DNA of 64,000 bases from positions 30,478 to 94,477 of the forward strand of contig FMBT01000456.1 of NCBI GenBank assembly GCA_900095095.1. Direction: 5' to 3'. Shown here one piece after another: positions 23,201 to 34,451 of the stretch (its first letter is position 1; each line of letters begins with the position of its first letter). Origin of the DNA: Fragilariopsis cylindrus CCMP1102. Its lineage: Eukaryota; Bacillariophyta; Bacillariophyceae; Bacillariales; Bacillariaceae. The notes beneath the pieces were generated by a model. It ran no database searches. It was not told where the DNA came from and saw only the letters and a program-made list of their open reading frames with translations. A program made the position numbers and the translations under genes.

Positions 23201-24044
23201 GTTATGTTTATGTTTATTCTCCTATCATTTAGCTTACAAGGATAAAAGAGCAAACTCAATTATTCCCGGAGCGTATTTGAATCAACGACCCAAAAAAGGA
23301 ACCGACGAAAACGATGTTGGAGGACCAATGACACCTCCTACGTCCCCTCCCCACGACACATTTTCTGCATCAGAGGGTGAAGGCGAAGGCGAAGCTGTTT
23401 TTGCCGGAAAGCCTATCTCTAGAGGGGGCTCACGAAAATCAACCATGAAAAGTGAAGATATGCAGGATGAAAAACCACATGCAAAAAGACAAAAGATATC
23501 TTCAGAAAATCTTTCTGGACAGTCTCCTTCCCCACCGGTCGCTGAAGGTAAAGCAGAAGGAATGGCAAACGTACAACGAGGTAAACTTGATAAATCAAAA
23601 GATGAAAGACAGTCTACTTCTCAGCCACCTCCACCCCCCCCTCCTCGACAATCTTCGGGTAAGCAGCAGCCCCGTCCTCCTTCTCGACCACAACCGCAAC
23701 CACCGAAGCCTGCTGTTCCTCCTCCAGCACCTCCACCGAAGCCCGTCGTTCGTACGAAACCACGACCGCCGCCCCCACCAACTCACAAACCACCACCTCC
23801 TCGTCCTCCAAACTCAATAAGACCTCCTCCACCCCCTTCTAAACTAGAGCAACACATCAAACAAAGCGCACCAGTACTACAAGGCGCACACAGTACTGAC
23901 AGTCTGGATTTGCAAACACCTGATATAAAACCAAATGTAAATTTACCTCCAGGTTGGATTTGTACGTGGTCTAAAAGCCAAAAACGCTGGTATTTTTTCA
24001 ATACTAAAAACAATAAGAGTGTGTGGCAGTGGCCTCCTCCATAG
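20241..24044 (+). CDS. INTS6: Integrator complex subunit 6 with C-terminal WW domain
   Basis: Integrator cleaves nascent RNA at snRNA and other Pol II genes in the nucleus. The N-terminus is a von Willebrand A domain with the metal-site motif DTSPSMG (8-14) and, later, ACMIIITDGACL and a CEVTGGSHMM block typical of INTS6. Exon 1 ends at 23127. A 105-nt intron (23128-23232) with a GTAAGA donor is spliced in phase, giving FVNFGNPYKDKR, a conserved INTS6 motif. Exon 2 encodes a long Pro-rich segment (23625-23840) and a terminal WW domain (LPPGWICTWSKSQKRWYFF). The total is 1232 residues, with no frame break in 3.7 kb. The WW domain is not part of the INTS6 architecture I know from animals; it may bind Pro-rich partners such as the RNA polymerase II tail (inference). 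Confidence 0.9.
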
Positions 24045-24114
24045 TTAATAGCTAAATTCAAGGGACAGTATAGGATATAGACTAATGATAATTCTCATTT
24101 TTAATAAACGATAT
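24045..24114. other. Short convergent spacer
   Basis: Only 70 bp separate the INTS6 and RPC82 stop codons. It includes an AATAAA-like motif near 24102. Confidence 0.5.
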
Positions 24115-26244
24115 CTAATAGTCATTCAATACCATTAAAGTTTCATCAAGTTGTATGGCAGCATTGTCTAATCGTTCCAGTCCTTGGCAAAACCTAGAAA
24201 ACATTAACTTGTCCAATTCGTTTTCATTTTCCAATTCATTTTCTGCCTCTCTCGCCCTTTCAATCCAATCCTTACCGACTTCAACTTCGTGTTGCCGTCG
24301 CAATCTTATGTTACATAAAGCTATGCAGACATTATCAGCTGCATTACGCGTACATCGTGGCCGAGAATACCCCCACAAGTAGATCATACTGTTTGGGTTG
24401 TGCTGCTTTCCCTGATTGACGTTGAAAAGGTCAATATACCTATCTCTGTACAATCGGTGGAGCAATTCGCGGGTATCCTTTGCGGGGACCATGGCAGATT
24501 CAGCAACCTGAAGTTAAGTTAAAGGTAACACCAGAGAAAATCAATGTGAGGATGATAGGATACTTTGTAGAATTAATGCATTATGAATTACTTGTATTAT
24601 CACAAACGTGTTCTTACCTGATCAGACTCCATAAATCCATGCATACGGAGAACAGGAATGATTCGCGCTGCGATCTCACCATGACTATCAGATATGATCT
24701 GTACACGAGTACATCAAGGAGAAATACAGACAATAGTTAGTGACAGAAAGGACGATTTCATACACCATACAGTAATTGTTGATTACGCTTGTTTACGTGT
24801 ATGCTTATTACTCACTTGATGTACAATCCGGTCACGCAAGTATTCCACCAATCTTCTGGTCTGTATTTGAAACTTAGAATGTGCCGGTTGTCCCGGGGCT
24901 ACTTCGACTTGTTCAACTACAACTGGATCGTGTACATGTGACAATTCGACTAACGTTTTATGAATATTGAGAACAACACCACCCTCTCTTTTTTCATAAT
25001 TCTGAATGACAGCTTTTGGTAGATATTTGAGTATCTTCTCGATGCTAAAATTGTGAATGGCCTCAAAGTCTGATATTGGGACAGCAGAACTGGTGTTGTT
25101 GTCGTCGTTGCTGCTGCCGTCGCTATTTTTACTACTTGTCTTCATAACAGCATTTCCGTATCGTTGTGCAGCTGCAAATTTGAGTGCTGCGGTTACAATT
25201 GATCCCGACGATTGAATTTTGTGGTTGTACCGTTCCGCCACCAGCCATCCCAAACTTACGGCCCGTAATTGCTCGTGAAACATGTTAATATTGACTCTCC
25301 AAATCGCCTTTGCAGGTATATTTTTGTATGGACCATTCCGTAGAAGAGATACAACAGCAGGATCTTCGTCGTCGTCATCGTTGTTGTGTGTTCCGTCGCC
25401 TGTTGTTTCGGTTTTCACAGTAGTATTGGTAAATCCTAAAGATTCTTCTGTGAGTTCGGCTTCCACTTCATCATCCTCTTTGTCCATGTCCTTTACTACA
25501 GGCACCAATTCAAGAAATCCACCCCGAGTCAGTCGTAGAAATGTTTCAAGGACAGACTGCCGACTGGTGTATCGATGATCCGACCTAGTACTTGATTGAT
25601 CATTATTTTCGTTCACATCTTGCTGTTGTTGTTGAAGTTGTTCTACAGTCAAAACAATTGCCTGAACCGTTCTAGCTCGACCTTGGACCAAGAGTGTTTC
25701 TACCAATGTAGCTGCAGTCTCATCCAGTGCCTTTTTAATAAATTCGACGAGGCGTGGGTAGCGGGGGAAGAGTCGAGCTCGATCTGCATCAATTTCGTAC
25801 GTGTGAACTGTTTTAGACTTGCTACCAGTATGATTGCCTTTTTTATGCTGACGGATGTTGTTGTCCTCTCTTTTACAATGACAATCGAATGTTGGATCAT
25901 AGTCAAAAGCGAAGCTCTTACAGATGCATGTGTTGGACGATCTCCATTATTGCTCTTACTTTTAAGGTAGATGCACGCAGCTTACCCAATCGCATAATTT
26001 CATGGCGTTCATCGGACCGGTGTACACTAATATAAGCCTTGGTTTCGATGGTGGCTATAATTTGTAAAAGGGTAGAGCCACCTTTCCGCGAAATCAAGGC
26101 ATCTGCTACAAGTTGAACTGTAGGTCCAAAGTAATCTCTTATACAATTGGAGGCCAGCGTGATGGTAGGTTCATGAGGAATTGACGATAGAGGTGATGTG
26201 GACGTAAATCTGGCAAATTGATTACTATTTCTGTTATCGGTCAT
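24115..26244 (-). CDS. POLR3C: DNA-directed RNA polymerase III subunit RPC82 (POLR3C/RPC3)
   Basis: This subunit helps RNA polymerase III initiate on tRNA and 5S genes. The order of family blocks fits: an N-terminal winged helix (ASNCIRDYFGPTVQLVADAL), DRARLFPRYPRLVEFIKKAL, WRVNINMFHEQLRAV, and MVPAKDTRELLHRLYRDRYI near the end. There are three exons: 26244-24816, 24698-24618 and 24507-24115, with phase-0 introns of 117 and 110 nt. Two one-base losses lie in exon 1, in an A run at 25960-25963 (STLK-SKSNNGD) and in a GG at 25865-25866 (KER-DNNIRQ). Restoring them makes exon 1 exactly 477 codons and the protein 634 residues, close to the family's length. It is divergent from the membrane-protein gene at 26715. 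Confidence 0.9.
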
Positions 26245-26714
26245 GATGGTAAGCGATAATTTAATATCCCGAAGGATGGGAGATAGATATGCGGAACGTT
26301 AAGGGGAAAGAGGCTGAAGTCGATGAATAGTTAGCTAGCTTGTACGCAGTATTTGTATGTCGTTCATTCTTATGATCTATGGCTGTGTGCTTGTCATTGT
26401 CAAATTGTAAATTGTAGATTGAAATTAAAAATGTAAATCACAAATACCATTTTTGTGGTGTTCGCGAGAATCAATGAAAACAAGCATTAAGTCCCGCGGC
26501 GCGCTGTTGTATTCGAGTCGTGAGTATTATGTCGTTGGAATACCGTTGTTGACCGTTACAGGTTCACTAATGAACTTTGAAAAAATGAGAAACAACAATC
26601 CATCACAATACATAATCTTTTCCCATTACATTTCTATCTTGATAAGTTCTAGTTTTGATTCCCAATTTTCGCCCCTCAAAGTAACTAGAAACAATCGATT
26701 AGTAAAGAATAATA
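26245..26714. other. Divergent intergenic region
   Basis: Spacer of 470 bp between RPC82 (-) and the membrane-protein gene (+). An open frame at 26453-26806 runs through it but shows no conserved pattern and overlaps the start of the next gene, so it is judged non-coding. Promoters are expected here. Confidence 0.45.
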
Positions 26715-28036
26715 ATGACAATGCAGATAATGAACTCTATATTCCCTTTCGTTGTTGCGTTTGCTTTGGGTGTCGTTACCACTCCTGCGATGGCGACGGA
26801 AAATAATGATCCATCTGTAAGTTGAGCGGGGTTTGTCAAATCAATCATCTCTGTGTTTTGCGTGTACATTTTTGTGATATTCCTTATCATTTGTCCTCAT
26901 TCCTTTCATTCCTTTGATCCCTCTGATCCTTTCCGTCACTATAATGTTAACATTGCATACTTCATTCAGATCTACAAAACAACTGCGTTGTTTGAAATTG
27001 AATTCACGGCAGGAAGTGAATTTTCGACAGAGGATATCTACCACATAGAAGAAGCGAGTTCCTTGTACTTGAATGAATTACTGATGAACGAAGAATCTCT
27101 GCCGTTTGTTGAGCAACCAGATAGTATTATTGATGTGAATGTTGATGTCCAAACGCAAGAAGTGAACGGAAACGAAATCTCTCTAGAATCCGAGGTGACT
27201 GTCATTCATTATGGAAATGTAGGAATTATTGATCTGGCGGCACTTTTCACGTTTCTTGTAAATAGAAACAACACAGATTCACGATTTGTTTACCTTGATT
27301 ATCTTTTTCAACCAGATGCAACTATCGAACTCATTTCCTTTGATTTTGTTAGCGAATCTATCACCATGGCAAGCAACATCACGGCGATGTCCGATATGGA
27401 AATGCAAAATTCAAAATACACGGGTAATGAGAAAACACTTCTTATCGTAACAACCTTTCTTTCTATTACTCTTTTTGGTATGTCAGCCATTCTCATTTGG
27501 GTCGGAGGAGGATGGTTGATGCTTCGGAAAAAAGTTCAAGTTCTACTTCTCCGTGATGAAGAGCTCACACGCATGACGCAAAATCATCATCGAGGTCATA
27601 TTCAATCCAAACCAACGGCAGAAACAGAAGGAGGGGACGAGGAAGACCCCGACAATAGTCGTTCGAATGAAAGTCAGTCACATCTGACAAATCCCTCTGG
27701 AATGCTAGGCGTCAATAATCACTGTGATAATGGTTCATCAGAGAGAGGAGGACCATGTCTATTTATGGGCTTGGAGAAAGGACTCCTGCAAAAATTGGTG
27801 ACACATCAGACGATGTCGACACACCCATGAGCGTGATGAGCACTTATAGCAATTATTCGGATACAGGACGTGCTCCTATGGGAATTATGTCAATGCGGAA
27901 GCTGGTTCCATCAACTCAATTTCTGGAGTCTCAACACGACCAAGACCAAGACTCAGATTCATATTCAGATCATGACCAAGATGAAACAATGGAAGTGGAA
28001 CAGAGTTTTGCTGGGATGAAAAAGCTAGAATATTGA
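26715..28036 (+). CDS. Type I membrane protein with signal peptide, unknown function
   Basis: Exon 1 (26715-26816) encodes a signal peptide (FPFVVAFALGVVTTPAMA) and is spliced in phase 0 across a 153-nt intron to exon 2 (from 26970). The extracellular or lumenal part has acidic segments and possible N-glycosylation sites (NNTD, ASNIT). One membrane helix follows (27440-27520: LLIVTTFLSITLFGMSAILIW), then a polar cytoplasmic tail. The frame breaks near 27745; adding one base joins the tail to DTPMSVMSTYSNYSDTGRAP and gives 389 residues. This layout of signal peptide, variable ectodomain, single helix and Ser/Asp-rich tail fits diatom-specific families I have seen. No enzyme motif is present. 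It ends 35 bp from the converging gene. Confidence 0.75.
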
Positions 28037-28070
28037 ATCTAGATCGTAGAAACGGAAAGAAATTCGATCA

Positions 28071-31000
28071 TTAAAACTGTATAATACTATTATTTCGCTT
28101 AGGTAGAAGACATTTGTTTATGTTTTTTTCGTACGCATTCTTCCACAGTTCTGTATAGAATGTATACCATACGTTATGCAACAGGAAAGCACTCCTTTCA
28201 TTATCATTATCATTATCATTTGCCCATGCTGGAGCTTCTCCCGGTACAGAATTTCCTCCAAAGAACTCGTCTACAGCACGTAAATCTCGGAGCATCAGTA
28301 ACGATGCTAACGAGCAATGACTAATTTGAGACCATTGACGACACGACCTCTCTCCTGCTTCGATTGGGTCTCGAACATATATCTTCCCTTTTGAGTTTGT
28401 ATCACAAAACTTCGTTCGAGGTGAGCAATGGATGTAGCTTACGATCAATCGACTCACATTCTCTCACTCTACATACGTCAAGAGATCAAGAGATCCCGGG
28501 GTTTCGTCGGACACATTCAATACACGAATGTTTAGGTTACTTTCGTGAACGGGTAACCAAGTTAGTTTGGGTAGTAAAAAAGTACCATCAGTAAGATAGA
28601 TACCTGATTCTACCCATACTTTGACACAAACAGGCGGCATATTACTGTTCTGGTCGTTCTGCGTTGGATGCCATATCAAAGTAAACCTCTCGTTCTTGGT
28701 TGCCTGTGAAAAATGAGAGAAAATTTAGGATATATTCTTCGTATCGATTTCTTTACCACTGATTTAATGATGATCTCAATAATTAATTTTCTTACCTCTA
28801 TGATATCAGACAAAACTTCCTGCCCAAGTCTTTTCCATTACGACCCAGTCCAAAACTTCTGGAATCAAGTATATTCAGAGCCTCTCTTCGTTTTGGATTC
28901 GTCTCATTACCTACAGAACTCTCTCGTCGAGCCATAGCCACCCTAGGACCACATTTCATAGTACGCTCTCTAGCATCTTCGGGATCGCTATCATAGTATA
29001 ACAGCTCGGAATCGTCGACATCTTGAAATTTACTCTTCTTACTGTTCCATTTTTCTTTTCTATTATTGATAGCGTCAAAGGAACTAATTGTTTGTAGAAA
29101 TGTCATATTTTTCGTGTCAGCGGCTTTAAAAGTCATCTGTTTTCTTAAATTCTTGAGGCGTATCGCTTTCCCATCAGCATTTCTTGCTCTGTTGTGAGGT
29201 CGTCTATCTTTCAATTCTTTGCCTGTAGTAGGTTTACTGCCGCTACATTCCAGAGATCATTGACAGACAAAGTTCACTCATATTTGTGTTGTTACTCAAG
29301 AATCCAGAAATGTATTCTTCCGCCACTACTTTTTGATGTTTACCATCAACGTACAAATCTTCTTTGAATTTTTGTTTTAGTTCGAATATTCCGGTCATAG
29401 AATCAGCGAAGTCCTTCAAGGTTACAGTACAGACATCGTCTGCACACCAAGGGCCTGTAACTGGATTTGTACAAGTAGCTGCTAGATCTGCTAGATCTCC
29501 ATCTTCTACGGCGGCAAGAGCTTGTGATTGACATCCTTCTATTGGATTACGACATCCTCCTATTGGATTACAAGCAAAAGACTCATATCGGGTAGAATCT
29601 GCGATCCCATCCATCGAAATCGTCTTCTATCTAACGTTGCCTGATGACGCACTTTGCGCTCCAACTCTCTAGGGGATCGTGATCGTGACTTTTTTTGTTA
29701 ATAAGTAGCTTGGTACTACTGATCCCTGAAGACGAATGTGGTCGAATCTTCCTTCTATAATGGTATCTTTCTTCGCCAAGGTCTTGCAACTATATACATC
29801 GTTCTTTTCAATCCTCGCGTTGGGTCTACGCGTCGATTTGTTAATCGATTGTTTCTTCGTTATCATCAGTTTGTTGACAAAATCATCATGCACCTTCATG
29901 TCAATGTTTTCCTCCCTAGTATATTCTCCTCGGAATTTTCTATATCTCTTATACCCTCATCGTTGCGGCTATCATTAGCATGTTCTTTGTTTTCCATAGA
30001 GTTATTATTAAATTAGTCGGCCTAGATGGCTTTTATTTTTCGTATTGAATTCGGAAAAAGAATTCTCTGTCTCGTAACATTTGTCGATTTCTGCTGGGTA
30101 CTGGTCCTGAAGACGTTTTTGTTTCGCTGTTCAGAACGGATTTTGTGATCTATATTAGGCTGAACTTTTCTGGTGCGACTAGATTTAGAATGCATTCCCG
30201 GATCAATGAGGCTTCGAATGGCCAGTACAACGGTGTCTCGTTCAGCTAGCGATTGCGCCAAAAATGTAAACTTATTCGATTCACCACCATATTTTTCATC
30301 TTCACGACGAAGTAAGTTTTATCGGACGAACCAAGATTATCTTCCATTTTCTCTGCTGCTGTTTCACTTCCCACTCTCGAAATATGCCGAACTTTTATCT
30401 TTATATCTCCTCGGTTGAGTATAGAACTGTCGTTTTCGCTTTCTTCCTCATCCCTGGAACGCATACGAATACGAAGGTACGATTTATCGGAATTAGTCGA
30501 TAGATTTACAGGCAGCCTGTTGCTTCCACCATTATTTAGCCACGTCTATGAACAAGGTCACAGAACAAGGAAAGGAAAGGGAGATATGATGAGTATACAA
30601 ATACATACTTTGAATCCCGAATCAAAAGAACAAGAACAAGAGGAAAGGGAATTTTTGTTTGTATTGAATTGAATGTATAATATTATTATATTTACTCACC
30701 AGATTAAAGCCATATTCGAGTTTTTTCGTTAGTATGGAAGAAGATTTATGTCCATGTGACGTAAGAGGTTGACTTCGATGTTGTCGTGGTTTTAATTTAT
30801 CATAAGTATGCCTTGAAACTGGATTAAGCATGGAAGAAGAAGCTGCTGGGGTTCCTGGTTTTGTCATCGATGATGATGATTGTTGTTGGTTTGTTGAAGA
30901 CATGGAAGTCAAACCACGAGAAGATCGTGATCGCGATCGTGATGGTGATCGCGAAGATGGTCGATTGCTCAATGACGTTTGTTGTGCTAGGAACATGGTT

Positions 31001-31146
31001 CTGTCTTTGGATGGCGATTTGCTTCTTCTTTTTGACGTCGACGACGAGGACTTTTGTTTCCTCGGGGTTGCATTATATTCTTCATCTGGAATCTGAAGTA
31101 TTGACTCATACTCTGAGATACCAGTGATACCGCCACAAAGATTCAT
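28071..31146 (-). CDS. Diatom-family PH-like protein, reading frame broken at about 12 sites
   Basis: Exon 1 (31146-30700) starts MNLCGGITGIS and is Ser/Arg-rich. Introns lie at 30699-30546 and 28795-28704. Exon 2 holds FLAQSLAERDTVVLAIRSLID, SRSRSPRELERKVRHQ, PIGGCRNPIEGCQ, TLSVNDLWN, SKPTTGKELKDRRP and the hallmark LLYYDSDPED. Exon 3 holds WHPTQNDQNSN, ESGIYLTDGTFLLPKLTW, SFVIQTQKGRYMFE, QERGRVVNGLKLVIAR and LASLLMLRDLRAVDEFF, which together look like a pleckstrin-homology fold. I know this combination from diatom gene models but not its function. Neighbouring blocks lie in different frames. Eleven bases must be added in exon 2 and three in exon 3 (near 28467, 28423 and 28316), and then both exons close in phase at about 947 residues. 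An apparent in-frame TGA at 28464 is explained by these shifts. Confidence 0.7.
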
Positions 31147-32204
31147 TGTATGTATGTGATATGTAGATGTAGATACAATAGGAGAGATAATAAAATCTTC
31201 AGAGATAGTTGTCGAGTCAAATTCTATGTTTACTGAGGGAGTCAAGTCAACTAACTAACTGACTGCAAGCAGAATGCTTTGGTGTTACTGAATGGAATGA
31301 TTGATTCTACGTAGTTTGTGTTGATTATTGTCGCGTATACTAGTAGTAGTGTTTGGTGGTATTCTCCTGTATATATGTATTGTGCTGTGTAATGAATGAA
31401 GATCAATCAATGATGCATTATTTATGTGATAAATATTAGTTGATCGCAAAAAAAAGTATTTTAGCGATCTTCGTCCTCGGTACGCTCGGTAGCAGTACAC
31501 GTCTGAACTTTTACAAACGTGTACCATAAAGAGCTGGAACTTGTATTTAGTTGCGTCGCGCACATTTTAAAAACAAATGATAATCCGAAAGGAATGAGGT
31601 TTCGATGACGTGTTAACCTCCCTCAGCTAAGTCGGCTTTTTGGAAGCGAATGCAAATCAAAATCAATCCGTGAATGCATTGAAGAATCTTCGCTCCTTCT
31701 CATCGACCACGATCAAATCAGAATCAATCTTGGCCAGTTCTGATTGCAAGCGCGCCAAGGTTTGAATTCTCAGAACACTTATTTGTATGCGAAACCGATG
31801 CATACAAGTGAATCAAAGAAGTGATCAAAATCATGACGAAACAGAAGGAATCTTCAATCAGAAGATTTGCATGCGTTGACATGTCAAGTAGAGCAATGCT
31901 TTCTTCATGCCGACTCGATTCGTTACTCGATTCGAATGCTTTTTCTTCTGTCAATCAAGAGAACATACAGTATTTTATACTAGTACGTTACTACACTTTC
32001 GCACAACGAGCACATCATTCATTATTCTCATTCCTATCTCTTTTAATTCAATTTCTGTTCTTCCAACTGTAATAAAAAACCCTGAACTCTGAACTGACAG
32101 CGACTCTAATTTTGCGCTTTATACTGTATCCTCTTTAGCGAAAACAAGAATTAATTTTCTCCATACTCTTGGTTTTGTGATTGACAAATAAACACAGTTG
32201 AAAA
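31147..32204. other. Intergenic region, divergent promoters
   Basis: Spacer of about 1.06 kb between two divergent genes. It contains short repeats such as CAACTAACTAACTGACTG near 31250 and several AT-rich patches. I see no gene or RNA that I can support. Confidence 0.45.
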
Positions 32205-33276
32205 ATGAATCCGATTTCCATTGATAACGACGAACTAACATCATCATCATTGATTGTTAGTGACGATAACGATGACTCCGACTTCGTTCTTGTTTCAATT
32301 TCGGAACAAAACAAAGACTATAGAAACGCAAATGTTGTTGTTGTTGATAACGACGACGACGATGATGATATTGTGATAATGAATATGATGATGACTCGTA
32401 TGACTATTGCGAAGATGCTTGTTCCATACTTTCAGATAACGAGCAAGAAAAGGAAGGAGACTATGACTATGAGTCTGACTCGTTGTCGTCATGTAGCCTT
32501 GAAATATCATCATCTACGAAAGGAGGTCTCAAAGATTCGATTCTTACTGTTGTATCAGTACTGATGAAGGACCTAGATGAGGCTCACGAGGCAGCAAAAT
32601 TGGCTCAGATCACAGACACAGATCTTGACACGACAGAAGAACCGGAAAATAATAGTCAAGAATTAGAATCAAATTTTGCAGTAGAATCAAAGGAAGATGA
32701 AGCGGAAGAAGATTTAGAAATGCCTACTGTTGAGGAAGTTTCTGGTAAAGAGAAATCCCTCTCTATTTCTTCTTCGAATTGAAAAGTAAAAGCGACTCGT
32801 CGTCGAATGTAACAACTTTATGTTTGTCATCCTCCCAGATTCAAGAAAAGAAGGAAGGGAAAGAAGACGCTTTCATGTCGCATAATGTCCCTGTCGTATC
32901 TTTCGAGATCGTAAAGATTAGTAGTAGTAGTGTTGATAACTATGTTCCTACTACCAGTCGAATATCCAATAAAAAGCTTCGAAAGAAATTAAAATTAATG
33001 AAGAAGGCACAAGCTGCCGCAACTGCAGCTCAAAAGATTTCAGACAAGAAATACCAGAAGGAGCAGGCGGCATCAGCGCCAAACTCGTCCTCCTCCTCCT
33101 CTTTCTCCAAGACATTCCTACAACGGTCGTCGTCGAATTCCAAGAAATATGCCTTGATGCCATCACGTTGTGCATCGAAAAAAGTTGCTAACATTGCCGT
33201 ATCCTGTGCGTTAGAGTCGATGTCGAACTACAGGAACGACATATTTCGCCAAGATAACCAAACTACTGGTTCCTGA
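32205..33276 (+). CDS. Acidic, Ser-rich protein of unknown function
   Basis: The ATG at 32205 opens an acidic, Asp-rich start (SSLIVSDDNDDSDFVLVSI) with a poly-Asp run. The frame changes twice, near 32368 in the GAT repeat and near 32779 in a TT (ISSSN-LKSKSD). With one base added at each site it is a single protein of 357 residues. Downstream blocks are DYDYESDSLSSCSLEISS, KDLDEAHEAAKLAQ, an acidic stretch rich in Glu, a basic helix NKKLRKKLKLMKKAQAA that could form a coiled coil, and a Ser run. There is no signal peptide, membrane segment or enzyme motif. Composition suggests a disordered nuclear or scaffold protein, which is a guess. Confidence 0.6.
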
Positions 33277-34451
33277 AAACCAACAGCGGCAATTGCAATA
33301 GAAAAAGAAGAATCGTGGAGCACAAATAACAAAACACCCAGTCTTATGATTCTATGCGTTTTTGTGCCATGCTTTCTTTCCTTCTACTTCTACTTACAAT
33401 CAACAATAATTTATGTCTCAAATTCTAAAATAAACAATCAAGAATGGCATTCAAAACGATTTTGTGTGATTTCTTGCTACCGATCCGATCCGAACTCATT
33501 CGAGCGAAAACTTTACTACAATGGAAAACAAAATCCAACAATAAAAAGAAAAAAGCAATTAAAAATGACAAAACAAAACAAAAAGCAATTAAAAAGACAA
33601 AACAAAATACAAAAGTAACTGCAGCGACAAACACATTAGTCTACGTCAACGTTATCCCAATTTTCAGGAGAAAAACAAACAAATACAAATAAAGTGTTGT
33701 TACGAAACAACTAACAAAAATATAAAAATATTTGTCCATACATACTAATGTAAAATAACGATATCTTAATAAGCAAATAATTGAAGCACTTTACGGTAAA
33801 ATATTAGTTGGTGTGTCCGATCTCATTTTAAGACACATAGTAAACCATCCATAGCTACTCATAGGTATAAGTATATACAGGATAGGCCCAACCTAAATGA
33901 TATCAAAGATAAATATGGTTTGCATAACTAGATTAAAATTTGTATGTTTGTATGTACAGTATGTATGTATGTATGTATTCCATTCATAGCAAAGATAATT
34001 CATGCTTGGACTCTGGCTGCTCTTCATTTGTGTGACTATCTCTCTAATTTGGATTGTTGATGATGGAGCACATGAAAAGTATGATTCACCACACATTTAT
34101 CACAATCATGTATGATGATGTGAGATATGAATTGGTGTGATGTGTTTCTCAACTCATAACTGAGTAAGATGATTTTGAATTGCAAAACAGTTCTGGATTA
34201 TGCTGACACTTTTATATAAAAGGAGTGACACGAATTCTCCTCACACTTGTGAGTCAGTCACGATCTTATCTGTCTCATTCTAAGCTCGACGTGTTCCGAG
34301 AATTTATTTATTTGAGATATTTATTAATTTTGACTAACACGTTACAGTTGTATGTCACGTTCTGTCTTGTGCACTAACACGAGCGCCACCTTTCCAGTTT
34401 GATCACAAATTAATCTTTCACCTTTTTATACACACACACACCATTCCAAAA
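33277..34451. other. Intergenic region
   Basis: About 1.2 kb, rich in A-tracts at 33530-33620 and with a (GTAT)n run near 33955-33978. Small open frames such as 33444-33692 are Lys/Asn-rich by-products of base composition. It should hold the promoter of the protease gene at 34452. Confidence 0.5.

Noticed and set aside
26453-26806. 117-codon open frame before the membrane-protein gene
   Set aside because: It overlaps the signal-peptide exon in another frame and has no family pattern. The splice at 26817/26970 supports the other frame.
28464-28466. In-frame TGA in the PH-like gene as a selenocysteine codon
   Set aside because: The flanking conserved blocks (VRECESIDRKLHP and SFVIQTQKGRYMFE) lie in other frames, so the TGA is not in the true frame. 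Its surroundings are not redox-like and no SECIS element was seen.
33425-33692. Lys/Asn-rich open frames on both strands
   Set aside because: They arise from A-rich DNA and show no domain or splice context.
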